Shown here piece by piece: positions 7,579 to 17,059 of a stretch of 64,000 bases of DNA. A program made the position numbers and the translations under genes. Where the stretch lies: NCBI GenBank assembly GCA_947478845.1, contig CANJXC010000004.1, forward strand, positions 1-64,000, given 5' to 3'. The DNA comes from Spirochaetales bacterium (GTDB lineage Bacteria; Spirochaetota; Spirochaetia; JABEVK01). Under the pieces are notes generated by a model that did not search any database, had not been told where the DNA came from, and saw only the letters and a program-made list of their open reading frames with translations. The stretch's first letter is position 1, and every line of letters begins with the position of its first letter.

Positions 7579-8919
7579 CTAAGCAGTGACCTTCCTTCCA
7601 GTGAAGGGTACGATTTTGCCAAACGCCTTCTCAGTCGCTCTGCTCATGTCTTCGAGGAAGCCCGCCTTCTCGTGGTCCGCGTAGCCTGCAAACACCGCTC
7701 CAGTAGCGTGCCCTGTAAGTTTGCGCGCCTTCTCAGGTCCAACTGCTATCGATAGGTCGGTGGCAAAGAAGTGCCTCCAGGAATGGAACACCACGTTTCG
7801 TGCAGCCCAGTATTCCAGTGCCTCCGCTTTCTGCTGCTCCGTGGGGTTTGCACCCACCTTCAGTATGGTAAGCATGTCTCGAAGGGCGAGACCGAACTGG
7901 CGACCTTCCATGGGTGAGTCTTCCCTGTAGGTCTCCCAAAAGACGTAGCCGTTGCCGTGGGGGTTTATTGCAGCCAGCGCTTTGAGTCGGTCAGCAAGCG
8001 CGGGGATGACTGGAACCTGCCTGGCCTTTCCTGTCTTCGTACTCTTGAGTCCATGGCCCTCAAGGTAGCTTGCTTCAACGGTCATGAGGTTGCCGTCCAG
8101 GTTCTCCAGCCGAAGTGCAGCAACCTCACCTGCTCGTAGGCCCGTCGTAGCCGCAAGCCAGTTGGCAAGAAAGAGTCGGTCATCCTGCCAGTCGAGAGCG
8201 AATAGAGCGCTTGCCTCATCGTGAGTGAGGATTCCACGGCGCTTTGAGTCACCTGAGTATCGCATGATGCCTGAGGTCGGATCGGTCGGTATCAAATCGT
8301 TGTCATGGGCCCATCGTAACGCCGTAGTACCTGCGACGAGTGTGCTGTTGAGTGAACCGGGGGACAGCTTCCTCTCTGGACGTGCCAAATGGATGGAGAA
8401 CTGCTTGATGTCGTCGCGGGTCACGTCAGCCAGCCTCTTCCCGACAAAGAAGGAAGCCCAGTCCTTCTTGACCTTCAAGAGGTTGTGATCGCAATGAACT
8501 TCACCTATGCGTTGGCCGTGGGCGGACTTCTCCTTTACGTAGGGGCTTTCCTTGAACGTCCAGAACCGCGTGAGGAAGTCCGTGAATAACTCAGCACCTG
8601 GCGAACCGGCAAGCGTTGCGCTGGCCAGCAGCCCCCGTTTGGTGAGCACGTCGACGATCCTTTGGCAGTCCTCAGGCGTGATGTTTTCATGTTTGAGCGA
8701 CTCAATCACGCGAGCCACACTAAAGTGCTCAGCGATGGGTCGGGCCGAAGGAGCGTGCTTGATAGGCAAGCCGTCCCTGAGCCATTCGTGCACCGTATGC
8801 AGCGCATCGTCACGGACAGTCTGGAAGGTGGAGCGTGCAGGCAGTTTCCTGCCTGTCGCAGGGTCGATAAGTTCGGCGTAGTAAACGCCTTTTCTCTGGT
8901 GAAGGTAGTACCGTCGCAT
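7579..8919 (-). CDS. int: tyrosine-recombinase integrase
   Basis: A 446-residue tyrosine recombinase that would integrate the element at the adjacent tRNA-Asn gene. It has an N-terminal arm-binding region, a core-binding SAM-like domain (about residues 110-205) and a C-terminal catalytic domain with all key residues: R262 (TTGLRAGE), K295, H379 and R382 (HSWRHF), H404 (TGHATG) and Y413 (FAGYADH). It starts 134 bp from the tRNA 3' end and points away from it, typical of tRNA-integrating islands. AAGGAAAAGG precedes the ATG. Confidence 0.93.
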   Translation of the reverse strand: MRRYYLHQRKGVYYAELIDPATGRKLPARSTFQTVRDDALHTVHEWLRDGLPIKHAPSARPIAEHFSVARVIESLKHENITPEDCQRIVDVLTKRGLLASATLAGSPGAELFTDFLTRFWTFKESPYVKEKSAHGQRIGEVHCDHNLLKVKKDWASFFVGKRLADVTRDDIKQFSIHLARPERKLSPGSLNSTLVAGTTALRWAHDNDLIPTDPTSGIMRYSGDSKRRGILTHDEASALFALDWQDDRLFLANWLAATTGLRAGEVAALRLENLDGNLMTVEASYLEGHGLKSTKTGKARQVPVIPALADRLKALAAINPHGNGYVFWETYREDSPMEGRQFGLALRDMLTILKVGANPTEQQKAEALEYWAARNVVFHSWRHFFATDLSIAVGPEKARKLTGHATGAVFAGYADHEKAGFLEDMSRATEKAFGKIVPFTGRKVTA

Positions 8920-8942
8920 GGACCTTTTCCTTGGAAAAAACC

Positions 8943-8969
8943 GTTTTTCTCATTCGGTTTTCTCATTCG
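8943..8969. repeat. back-to-back direct repeats between integrase and tRNA
   Basis: GTTTTTCTCATTCG (8943-8956) is followed at once by GTTTTCTCATTCG (8957-8969). Such short direct repeats near an attachment site are typical of integrase arm-type sites; that role is inferred. Confidence 0.5.
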
Positions 8970-9052
8970 TGGATTTGGTACAGGCTCCGGTTTTCCGGTC
9001 GCTTGACTAAAAAAACAGCCTAACTCCCTGCAACGCAAGTAGTTGGGCTAAG

Positions 9053-9125
9053 CTCCCCCGGTTGGACTCGAACCAACGACACTCGGATTAACAGTCCGAT
9101 GCTCTACCGACTGAGCTACAGGGGA
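9053..9125 (-). tRNA. tRNA-Asn (GTT)
   Basis: A complete 73-base cloverleaf on the minus strand. The acceptor stem pairs TCCCCTG with CGGGGGA, the D arm is GCTC/GAGC, the anticodon arm TCGGA/TCCGA carries CTGTTAA with anticodon GTT, and the T arm GTTGG/CCAAC encloses TTCGAGT. Discriminator base G; CCA is not encoded. Its 3' end faces the integrase, so it is the likely attachment site. The asparaginyl-tRNA synthetase gene lies 17 kb away in the same window. Confidence 0.97.
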
Positions 9126-9192
9126 AGGAACGCCACAACTCTACCGATTGGCTTTCGTTTTGTCAACTCTGGCCGCAGGAGCCAAAAGCCAG

Positions 9193-11130
9193 CTACTTTT
9201 TGAAGTACTCGAGCAGACCACGAACAAGCTTCTGGGCGCTGAGCTGGCGACTGTTGCCCGAGCGCATCGCCCAAGATTGCTGGTCGCTGGCGAGGTTGTG
9301 CACTTCCACCAAAACTTTGTAATCAGCGTTATTCCCGCGTAGCACGGCTAAGTTCTGGGTGCGTGCATAGGCGTTGTCTCCCAGGAAGGGAAGCATTTTG
9401 TCTGCAAAGTTCTTGCTCCGCTGGTCAACACCGCCTGCAGTAGTTTCCAGGGCATACACCCCAGTTCCGAGCGGCGAACTGGGGTTGTTGTCGGCGTGGA
9501 GGCTCAGGAAGATGCGCTTGCCTGCCGGAACCCCGTTGAACGCTTTACCGCTGATGGCGATGCGCTTCTCCAGACCGCGGGCCGTACCTGCCGGCCAAGC
9601 CTCGTTGTCATCACCCTCATTGAGGCCAAGGTCGTTGTACACTTGGTTCTTTTCGTTGATGAGGGTGTTGTTGGCGGGCTTGGTCTCGCGTATCAGATGG
9701 TTAGGAGCTAGCACGGTCATTTCGACCTTGGCGCCGTGGCGCTTGAGCAGGGCGTACATACGCAGGCTGATATCGTAAACATATTCGTGCTCTGTGATCC
9801 ACATGTCCTTGCCCGAGCCGTCGTTGCTCTTGACGATGGCCCCCGGGTCAAGTCCGCCGTGGCCGGGGTCGAGAACAACGGTATAGCCCGACAAAATGCC
9901 CGATAAGGGGAGCTTTTGGTCGATCAGGGCGTTGAACTTATCGTAAAGTTGGCTGGCTTTTTTGTAGGCATCGAGGGGTGAGGGCCAGGAGTTCTCGTAG
10001 TAGCCCCGATTAGGCTGACTGACAGCGCCAGGGTGGGTCCAGTAGTAGTAGTCGTTGTTCCACTCAAAAACAGGAATGGAATTGTCCATCACGGCATAGC
10101 TGTCCCATTTGAGACTGCTTTCGTCAGCGTCACGGAAATCGGGAAGCGTGGAGGTATTGGCCAATGGGGCCTTGGGGTCCTCAGGAAAACTGACGTTTGT
10201 CTTGGGGACAGGCAGCGTTGACGAAGAGTTGGTTGCTCGCGCGTTACCGGGTAGTATATTGAGTTTCATGCCTATGCGGATGATGCTTGAGCTGTCGAGG
10301 CTGTTGGCTGCCATGAGCTTGTCGAGCGCCACGCCGGTGCTGCGCGAAATGGCCAGAAGGGTATCTCCCGATTTCACGGTATAGCTCAAAGGCGCTGGGG
10401 CAGCAGTGGATTCAAACACGGTGTTGGCGGCCGCCGAGGCAAAAGTGCGCAGTTTAATCACCTGGCCCGTGTGTAGCACATCGAGCCCCGGGTTGAGGCG
10501 CAAAAGGTCGCTCATGGTTAGGTCGTACAGCGCTGCGATTCCAGCAGTTGTGTCGCAAGAGGCAACCTCATGGTTGAGAGGTACCTCCGAAGGTTTGAAC
10601 ACCCGAAGTATTTTTCCCGGGGCCAAAGAGTCTGTGGCCAGTTGGTTGATGCTTCGCAGGTCTTTTTGGCTGATGTTGAACAACCCCGAAAGAGCCGAAA
10701 GTGTGTCACCGGCGCTCACCGTGTAGAAACTGATGCCTAGAGGTCGCCGAATATAGAGCCTTTCTCCGGTGTACAGGTTCTGATTTGGTGCCAGGGAGTT
10801 CAGTCGGCGCAAGTCTTCCAAGCTGATGTCGAACTTGAGCGCCAAGGCAGACAGCGAGTCGCCACCACGCACGGTGTACAAGAAAGGGTTGAGACCCGGA
10901 TTGACCACAGTGTTGGCCGCCGCAGGTTTCACCACGAGAATCTGACCCACTCGGATGGCACTGGCATCGAGGTTGTTCCACACCTTCAACTGGTCCACAG
11001 GCACGTTGTAAAGTCGAGAAAGCGAGTAAAGCGTCTGGTTCGACTGTACGGTGTGCGTTTCTTGGGCAAAAGCCAAGGGCCAACCCATGAGGCTGACAAG
11101 TAGCAGAATATAACTCTTTGTACGTTTCAT
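9193..11130 (-). CDS. N-acetylmuramoyl-L-alanine amidase with five LysM repeats
   Basis: A secreted or periplasmic peptidoglycan hydrolase of 645 residues. A signal peptide (MKRTKSYILLLVSLMGWPLA, cleavage after AFA) is followed by about five LysM units, the clearest starting HTVQSNQTLYSLSRLY, YTVRGGDSLSALALKF, YTVSAGDTLSALSGLF and YTVKSGDTLLAISRST; the fourth (VASCDTTAGIAALY) is diverged. The C-terminal amidase_3 domain has the zinc-site motifs VVLDPGHGG, a Glu in ITEHEYVYDI, LSLHAD and a late catalytic Glu in LVEVHNL. The gene is first read after two upstream genes on the same strand, with 9 bp to the PilZ-like gene. Confidence 0.92.
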   Translation of the reverse strand: MKRTKSYILLLVSLMGWPLAFAQETHTVQSNQTLYSLSRLYNVPVDQLKVWNNLDASAIRVGQILVVKPAAANTVVNPGLNPFLYTVRGGDSLSALALKFDISLEDLRRLNSLAPNQNLYTGERLYIRRPLGISFYTVSAGDTLSALSGLFNISQKDLRSINQLATDSLAPGKILRVFKPSEVPLNHEVASCDTTAGIAALYDLTMSDLLRLNPGLDVLHTGQVIKLRTFASAAANTVFESTAAPAPLSYTVKSGDTLLAISRSTGVALDKLMAANSLDSSSIIRIGMKLNILPGNARATNSSSTLPVPKTNVSFPEDPKAPLANTSTLPDFRDADESSLKWDSYAVMDNSIPVFEWNNDYYYWTHPGAVSQPNRGYYENSWPSPLDAYKKASQLYDKFNALIDQKLPLSGILSGYTVVLDPGHGGLDPGAIVKSNDGSGKDMWITEHEYVYDISLRMYALLKRHGAKVEMTVLAPNHLIRETKPANNTLINEKNQVYNDLGLNEGDDNEAWPAGTARGLEKRIAISGKAFNGVPAGKRIFLSLHADNNPSSPLGTGVYALETTAGGVDQRSKNFADKMLPFLGDNAYARTQNLAVLRGNNADYKVLVEVHNLASDQQSWAMRSGNSRQLSAQKLVRGLLEYFKK

Positions 11131-11139
11131 GAGTCCTTC

Positions 11140-11841
11140 CTATGCGGGGAGAATGGTCAGGTGTTCGCCCAGAAGCGAGGCATCTTCCAGCCTCGCTGGG
11201 GAGATCGAGAGCAGCAACTGTCCGGTGTTTTTCTTCACCTTCGCATCGAGGTTCAGTAGCGCTTCACCTAGCCGCAGAGAACAACCAGGGATTTCCTCGC
11301 CAACGCCGAGGTCCACAATCTCGTGGGCGAAATCGGGCCGGAAGGTGGCGTTTTTTTCTTCCAGCCGAATCAGCTTGCCGGTCACCAGGTGCTTGCGGCG
11401 GGGGTGCTGAAACAGAAACCCGAAGGGGCCGTCGGTATTGACACCCTCGGTGGTGGCACTTACGTCGAGGGTTCCATAACGCAGGAAGACCTCACGTACG
11501 TGGCGGGCCAAAAGCCCAACGTCTCCAGTGTAGTTCAGGATGCCATTCACCCCGAGGTAAAGGGCCTTGTTGGCTTCCTCGAGGCGAGGGTAGGCCTCAG
11601 AAAACAGGAGAAAAACCGCCTCTTCCTTCGTACATGCGTCTCGCAAGAACTTCACCAAGATTTTCCAGTGGCGAGGAAAGTCCTGCAAATCGTAGAGCAC
11701 AATTCGGGGAGCCGACTCGCTGATGTTGTCGAGTGCCTTGATGGGGTGTTTGTAGTGCACCACACTGATGCCAAAGGGTGCCAGCTGTCTTGAAAGCTCA
11801 ACCGATAGCAGATTATCACCGGTGACCAGCATAAGGATCAT
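11140..11841 (-). CDS. REC-like/PilZ-like two-domain protein
   Basis: The first ~125 residues look like a receiver-type fold (MILMLVTGDNLLSVELSRQL... VVHY... IVLYDLQDFP) but without the usual phosphoacceptor pattern of DD and a conserved Lys in clear places. The second half looks like a PilZ domain (FQHPRRKHLVTGKLIRLEE, then EIVDLGVGEEIPGCSLRLGE). The RxxxR signature of c-di-GMP binding is not clearly present. It overlaps the upstream gene by ATGA and is followed by the amidase gene, suggesting a cell-envelope control unit. Domain calls are from pattern only. Confidence 0.6.
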   Translation of the reverse strand: MILMLVTGDNLLSVELSRQLAPFGISVVHYKHPIKALDNISESAPRIVLYDLQDFPRHWKILVKFLRDACTKEEAVFLLFSEAYPRLEEANKALYLGVNGILNYTGDVGLLARHVREVFLRYGTLDVSATTEGVNTDGPFGFLFQHPRRKHLVTGKLIRLEEKNATFRPDFAHEIVDLGVGEEIPGCSLRLGEALLNLDAKVKKNTGQLLLSISPARLEDASLLGEHLTILPA

Positions 11842-12893
11842 GAGCGTCCCTTCCTTTCTGAGCCAAGGTTGCGCACTTGGTAGTCGTAGATTTCCCAGAT
11901 GCCGTTATTGCGTTTCAGGGCATATTTGTACTCGCGCAGCTCGAAGTAGTCGCCGTTGTCGAACTTGAGTTTGGCCGTCACAGTGGCATCCTTGGCGGTG
12001 TAACTTGTGGTCAGGATATCAAAGGCAGCCGGCACCTTGCTTAAGGCTTCCTCGCGTTTCCATAGTTCGTTCTCAAAATCGGCCATGATCTGCCGGCGTT
12101 CTTCCTCTCCGGCAGCCAGAAAGGTACGTCGAAACTGAGGAGCCCGCTTGTAAAGGTCTTCTATGTTCAGATAAAGGAAAAACTTAGCCTGTTCTTGGGC
12201 CTGGCGGGCTTGGAGAAGGTAGTTCACCACTTCGTCGGGGCTTTTGCCCTCGCGTTTCAGGTAGGTCTGATTATGCTCGTCCAGGTTGTCGTGGATGACC
12301 TTGGAGGTGCCGGTAGGGAGGGTGGGCCGCAAACTTAGGGTGAGAGTGTTGGAGCTCAGCACGGTGGCATCCACCACCTCAGCCGAAGGGAGGGTCTTGG
12401 CGTTGGCGGACACTTGCGTGAGTACGCTCTGCCCTCGCGCGCCTTGAAACTCGGGCAGAAGCGAGGGGTAGAACTTGGCGGCGACAGTGTAAACTCCCGC
12501 GTCGGAGAGTTCGATGTAATCGCGAAGGTTGACGGTGTAGTTGAACTCTTCTCCGGGAAGGATGCTCACATCGCGGAAGAATACCGGCTGGTTGTTGAAG
12601 CGTCGTTCGTTCCAGGTTTCGGCAGGCGGAAGAAACAAACCCGTGCGGCCGGCGGCCATCACCTGAAGGCTTAATTGGAACACCGGCTGGCTTGGCATAC
12701 TGAACCAAACAGGCTGCAACCCTTGATTGCGGAGCCCCACCTGAAGCAAGATGGGTTGGTCAGGATCGTTGGTGTAGATTTCTTTGTTGGAGAAACGGAG
12801 GGAGAATTGGACGCTTGTGGCCGGGGTTTCGGCCCCGAGCCCCAGCACCAGAGCCCCCAAGATCGCCAATAGAACAATTCGTTTCACAGACAT
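11838..12893 (-). CDS. secreted protein with Ig-like N-terminal half, hypothetical
   Basis: Start chosen at ATG 12893 (MSVKRIVLLAILGALVLGLG), which has GGAGG five bases upstream and opens directly into a signal peptide; a 12-codon upstream extension lacks one. The mature N-terminal part is beta-rich and alternating, with phrases such as LQVGLRNQGLQPVWFSM typical of intracellular-proteinase-inhibitor or CARDB-like beta sandwiches. The C-terminal part is helical and ends in a small domain with YALKRNNGIWEIYDYQV that resembles SnoaL/DUF4440-like tails. Function unknown; first gene of the envelope operon. Confidence 0.6.
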   Translation of the reverse strand: MSVKRIVLLAILGALVLGLGAETPATSVQFSLRFSNKEIYTNDPDQPILLQVGLRNQGLQPVWFSMPSQPVFQLSLQVMAAGRTGLFLPPAETWNERRFNNQPVFFRDVSILPGEEFNYTVNLRDYIELSDAGVYTVAAKFYPSLLPEFQGARGQSVLTQVSANAKTLPSAEVVDATVLSSNTLTLSLRPTLPTGTSKVIHDNLDEHNQTYLKREGKSPDEVVNYLLQARQAQEQAKFFLYLNIEDLYKRAPQFRRTFLAAGEEERRQIMADFENELWKREEALSKVPAAFDILTTSYTAKDATVTAKLKFDNGDYFELREYKYALKRNNGIWEIYDYQVRNLGSERKGRS

Positions 12894-12953
12894 TCCAGCC
12901 TCCAAATCAGGGGGTGCCGTACAAGGCACCTCATTCCATTGTCGGAAGAATCG

Positions 12954-15900
12954 ATGATTACCTTACTGGTGAATGCCATTTCGAGGGCCCTGAAGACCGA
13001 CCAGGTCTTCAGCGCCTTGCTTGCGGACTACAAGAACGGAAAGTTTCCCCTGAGGATCGAAGGATCCCAGGGTTTTTTTCAGGCCCTCACCGTCCAGTCG
13101 CTCATCCAAGCGGCTCCGGGACCAGTGTTTGTCGTAGCTCCAAGCGACAATGAAGCGCAGGCCCTGGTGTCGGACCTCGATTCGTTGGGAATCTCGGCCG
13201 AGGTGTTTCCTTGGTGGGGCACGCTGCTTTACCAGGGAATCAGCGCGCAGGCGAGCATTTTTGGCCACCGGGCCAGGGTGCTCGCGCAGCTCTCTCAGGG
13301 GCAGGTCAAGGTTGTGGTGCTTTCGCTGCGCAGTTTGCTTTTCCCGGTGCCGCCGCGAGCCATTTTTGCCGCTCAGTTGGGGGTGTGGAAGGTGGGTAAC
13401 ACGATCAATGTTACCAAGACAGCCGAGCAGTTGGTGCGCTTGGGGTACTCGAGGGTGCCACGAGTTACGGTTCCTGGGGAGTTTGCTCTGCGCGGCGAGG
13501 TGCTCGACCTCTACCTGCAGGGTGACGACGATGCGGTGCGAGTGGTGTTCGATTTTGACAAGATTGAAGACATCAAGCGTTTCAATCCGCTCACGCAGAG
13601 CTCTACCTCAGGCGAGAAGGAAATCACCGTTTACCCCGCGCGGGAGTTGGTCTGGACCGACGCTTTAAGGGCTACCCTCGAAACCAACGTGCTGAAACGC
13701 AACCTTGGCGGCGCTCTCGAGCTCCTCGAGCAGTTGTCCGTCCTTGGCGACTTCCGCGGGGTGGAATTGTTTTACCCACTGGCCTTTGATACCCCGACGG
13801 GTTTGTGGGACTACGCTGGCGAGGCCGGTACCTTTATTTTTCTCGACTGGGACCATCAGGAACAGCTCGATAGTGCCATCCGCAAGGAGCGCAAGCAGTT
13901 GTTCGAGCAGTCGCGCGAGCAAGGCCTTAGCCTCCCACCTCCCGAGGCTGTATTTTTCGGGTTCGAGCAGCTGAAAGCCCTCGAGGCCCGTTCGGTGTGG
14001 TTTCAGACTCTGCGTCATGAGAACGACAGGCCTACGGTGCTCCATAAGCTCGAATGCGACCCGCCCCGGTCATTTTTCGGCAACATCCCGTTCTTCAAGC
14101 AAGAGATAGAGTCCCTCTTGGCCAACAGTTACCAGGTGTTTGTGTTTGCCGAAAGCCAGAGCCAAGCCCAGCGCATCGGGTTTCTTCTCACCGACCTCGC
14201 GGTCACCGTGGTTCCCCACAGCATCTCCGCGGGCTTTACCTTGCCAAGGCACAAGATTGTCGTCATCGGCGAAAACGAGATTTTCGGACGCCGGAAGCGG
14301 GCTCCGGCCAGCCTCAAAAAGGCCAATAGCCAGGTCATTGAAAGCTTTGTCGACCTCAGCCCCAACGATTTCGTGGTGCACCTGAACTACGGCATAGGTC
14401 AGTTTCAAGGCATCGAGCGCATCCGGGCCGGTGGTAACGAGCGCGACTACATCAAAATCCTCTACGGTGGAGAGGAAACTATTTTTCTCCCCATCGAGCA
14501 GGTCAACCTCATCCAGCGCTACATCGGCAGCGAGGGCCGCGAGCCCCGCCTCGACGTGTTGGGGGGCAAGACGTGGGAGAAGAAGAAGGCCAATGCCCGC
14601 AAGAGCGTGGAGGATCTCGCCGACCGCTTAATTCTTCTGTACGCCAAGCGCCAGAACGCGCAAGGCTACCAGTTTCCCAAAGACAACGACTGGCAGATGA
14701 GTTTCGAGGCCGCCTTTCCCTTCGAAGAGACCCCCGATCAGACCCAGGCCGCTATCGAGATCAAGGCCGACATGGAGAGCCCCCGGCCCATGGACCGACT
14801 GCTGTGCGGCGATGTCGGGTATGGGAAAACGGAAGTGAGCATGCGCGCCGCCTTCAAAGCCGTCATTGGCGGCAAGCAGGTGGCCTTCTTGGCCCCCACC
14901 ACCATCCTTGCCGAACAGCACTACGAGAACTTCACCGAGCGGTTCAAGCGTTTTCCCGTCCGCGTAGGTATGCTGAGCCGTTTTGTGCCCAAGGCCGAAC
15001 AGAAACGCACCCTCGAAAAGCTTGCCAAAGGGGAGCTCGACATCCTTATTGGTACCCACCGCCTGTTGCAAAAAGACGTGATGTACAAGAACCTCGGGCT
15101 TCTGGTGGTCGATGAGGAACAGCGTTTCGGCGTCAAAGACAAGGAGCGCTTGAAGGAGTTTAAAGCCAGCATCGACTGCCTAGCCATGAGCGCAACGCCC
15201 ATACCACGCACCCTGCACATGAGCCTACTCAAAATTCGCGACATGAGCGTGCTGCGTACCGCCCCCGTGAACCGACAGCCCATCGAGACCTTCATCCAGG
15301 AACTCCACGACGAAACCGTGGTGAAAGCGATTCGCCGGGAAACCCAGCGAGGAGGGCAGGTGTTCTTCCTTCACAACCGGGTTGAGACCCTCGAGAATAC
15401 CCAGACGTATTTGCAGGGGCTCATGCCCGAGTTGCTCATCCGCAGCGCGCATGGGCAGATGAACGCTCTGGAGCTCGAGGAGGTGATGCACGACTTCGTT
15501 CATGGAAACTTCCATGTGCTGGTGAGCACCACCATCATTGAAAACGGCATCGATATTCCCAACGTCAACACCATCATCATCGACCAGGCCGACATGTACG
15601 GCATCAGTCAGCTGTATCAACTGAGGGGCAGAGTAGGGCGCTCGGGCAAGGAAGCCTATGCGTATCTTCTGTACCCTAAAGGACGTGCGCTCACGGAACT
15701 GGCTATGAAGCGCCTTCAGGTGATCAGCGATTTCACCGAGCTCGGAGCCGGCTTCAAGATTGCTATGAAAGACCTCGAGGTGCGGGGCGCGGGAAACCTG
15801 CTCGGTGCCGAGCAATCCGGCGATATCCTTTCGGTGGGTTTCGAGATGTACCTGAAACTTCTCGACGAGGCCGTGGCCGAAAAGATGGGCGAGGCCCGTG

Positions 15901-16349
15901 ACCAGCCCGAGGAGATTTTCCTAGAACTGGATTATTCCGGGTTTATCCCCGATACCTACATTCAGGATCAGACCGACAAGATGGACGTGTACAAGAAAAT
16001 CGCGTCGGTTGTTGATGAGAATGATCTCGAGCGGGTGCACCAGGAAATCCACGACCGTTTTGGCCCATTGCCGAGCGAGGTGCACAGCCTGATGTCGCTA
16101 TCGGAAATCCAGATTCTGTGCCGCAAGTTGCGCATCACCTCGCTACGCGAACGTGGCGGTGTGTGCGCGGTAGAGTTTGGCAAGATGATGGACTTTCCCT
16201 TTGAAAAAGCCATGCGCCTATTGAAGGAGTCTGGAGGAAAGGTGAAAAGCAACTCGGCCAAGCCCAACCAATTAATCTTGGAGACCAGCAAGGTGGGATT
16301 GGCCGAAAAGTCGGCGTTTATTCGGGAGCGCTTGTCACGCTTGCTCTAG
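12954..16349 (+). CDS. mfd: transcription-repair coupling factor Mfd
   Basis: Mfd removes RNA polymerase stalled at DNA lesions and recruits UvrA. Order of parts: UvrB-like N-terminal module, the RNA-polymerase interaction domain (FVVHLNYGIGQFQGIERI near residue 470), the RecG-like translocase with Walker A CGDVGYGKTE, DEEQRFGVK box, SATPIPRTLHMSL, and STTIIENGIDIPN through RGRVGRSGKEAYAYLLYP, and a C-terminal TRCF domain. Length about 1131 residues, as expected. ATG 12954 has GGAAG just upstream; a TTG at 12939 is also in frame. Divergent from the envelope operon across 60 bp. Confidence 0.96.
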   Translation: MITLLVNAISRALKTDQVFSALLADYKNGKFPLRIEGSQGFFQALTVQSLIQAAPGPVFVVAPSDNEAQALVSDLDSLGISAEVFPWWGTLLYQGISAQASIFGHRARVLAQLSQGQVKVVVLSLRSLLFPVPPRAIFAAQLGVWKVGNTINVTKTAEQLVRLGYSRVPRVTVPGEFALRGEVLDLYLQGDDDAVRVVFDFDKIEDIKRFNPLTQSSTSGEKEITVYPARELVWTDALRATLETNVLKRNLGGALELLEQLSVLGDFRGVELFYPLAFDTPTGLWDYAGEAGTFIFLDWDHQEQLDSAIRKERKQLFEQSREQGLSLPPPEAVFFGFEQLKALEARSVWFQTLRHENDRPTVLHKLECDPPRSFFGNIPFFKQEIESLLANSYQVFVFAESQSQAQRIGFLLTDLAVTVVPHSISAGFTLPRHKIVVIGENEIFGRRKRAPASLKKANSQVIESFVDLSPNDFVVHLNYGIGQFQGIERIRAGGNERDYIKILYGGEETIFLPIEQVNLIQRYIGSEGREPRLDVLGGKTWEKKKANARKSVEDLADRLILLYAKRQNAQGYQFPKDNDWQMSFEAAFPFEETPDQTQAAIEIKADMESPRPMDRLLCGDVGYGKTEVSMRAAFKAVIGGKQVAFLAPTTILAEQHYENFTERFKRFPVRVGMLSRFVPKAEQKRTLEKLAKGELDILIGTHRLLQKDVMYKNLGLLVVDEEQRFGVKDKERLKEFKASIDCLAMSATPIPRTLHMSLLKIRDMSVLRTAPVNRQPIETFIQELHDETVVKAIRRETQRGGQVFFLHNRVETLENTQTYLQGLMPELLIRSAHGQMNALELEEVMHDFVHGNFHVLVSTTIIENGIDIPNVNTIIIDQADMYGISQLYQLRGRVGRSGKEAYAYLLYPKGRALTELAMKRLQVISDFTELGAGFKIAMKDLEVRGAGNLLGAEQSGDILSVGFEMYLKLLDEAVAEKMGEARDQPEEIFLELDYSGFIPDTYIQDQTDKMDVYKKIASVVDENDLERVHQEIHDRFGPLPSEVHSLMSLSEIQILCRKLRITSLRERGGVCAVEFGKMMDFPFEKAMRLLKESGGKVKSNSAKPNQLILETSKVGLAEKSAFIRERLSRLL

Positions 16350-16398
16350 GGTTCCGTGTTTCTTGCAAAAAAGGCCGGTTATTCGTAGAGTGTTGCCC

Positions 16399-17058
16399 AT
16401 GTTTCCCCGCACGGTGCGCAGTTTTGTGATTCGAGCCGCCCGCCTCACTCCCGGTCAAAAAAGGGCTCTCGATGAGTTGTATCCGGTCTATGGGGTGGTT
16501 TTTCCGCCGTCGCCCGATTTGGCGGCTTTGTTTCCGGGGTTGAGTCGGCATGTGGTGGAAATTGGTTTTGGCAACGGGCATGCCACCCTCGAAATCGCTG
16601 CCGCCGATCCGTCTACCGGATTCCTGGGCATTGAAGTGCATCCTCCCGGCGTGGGACATTTGCTGATGAAACTGCAGGAAAGGGGTTTGACCAACTTGAG
16701 GGTGCTCCGTCACGATGCCATTGAGGTGATTTACAGCCTCGCTTCTGAAAGTGTCGACGCCTTCCATGTGTTCTTTCCCGACCCCTGGCCCAAAAAGAAA
16801 CACAACAAGCGCCGCCTGTTGCAAGCTCCGGTTCTGGCCGAGTTGGCACGTTCGCTGAAGCCTCGGGGCTTGTTTTACCTAGCCACTGACTGGGAACAAT
16901 ACGCCGACGAAGTGAATGCCTCCCTCTTGTCGATGGCGAACCTATTGCCTGCACCCCAAGCCGTGGTTCCCCACCGTCCCACGACCCGTTTTGAGGCCCG
17001 TGGCGTCGCCGAGGGGCGCCCTATCCTTGAGCTCGTTTATCAAAAAAGGAGTGACTGA
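16399..17058 (+). CDS. trmB: tRNA (guanine-N7-)-methyltransferase
   Basis: TrmB methylates G46 of tRNAs using S-adenosylmethionine. The SAM-binding motif VVEIGFGNGHATLE, the motif for the ribose (GIEVHPPGVGHLL) and the family signature FPDPWPKKKHNKRRL are all present. The ATG at 16399 gives 219 residues, the usual length; a TTG at 16363 is possible but adds residues not typical of the family. One base separates it from the citrate synthase start. Confidence 0.93.
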   Translation: MFPRTVRSFVIRAARLTPGQKRALDELYPVYGVVFPPSPDLAALFPGLSRHVVEIGFGNGHATLEIAAADPSTGFLGIEVHPPGVGHLLMKLQERGLTNLRVLRHDAIEVIYSLASESVDAFHVFFPDPWPKKKHNKRRLLQAPVLAELARSLKPRGLFYLATDWEQYADEVNASLLSMANLLPAPQAVVPHRPTTRFEARGVAEGRPILELVYQKRSD

Positions 17059-17059
17059 C

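Noticed and set aside
1-9052. Second copy of the tRNA-Asn 3' end as left attachment site
   Set aside because: Scanned by eye for CTCCCCCGGTTGG and GACTCGAACCAAC; no match was found.
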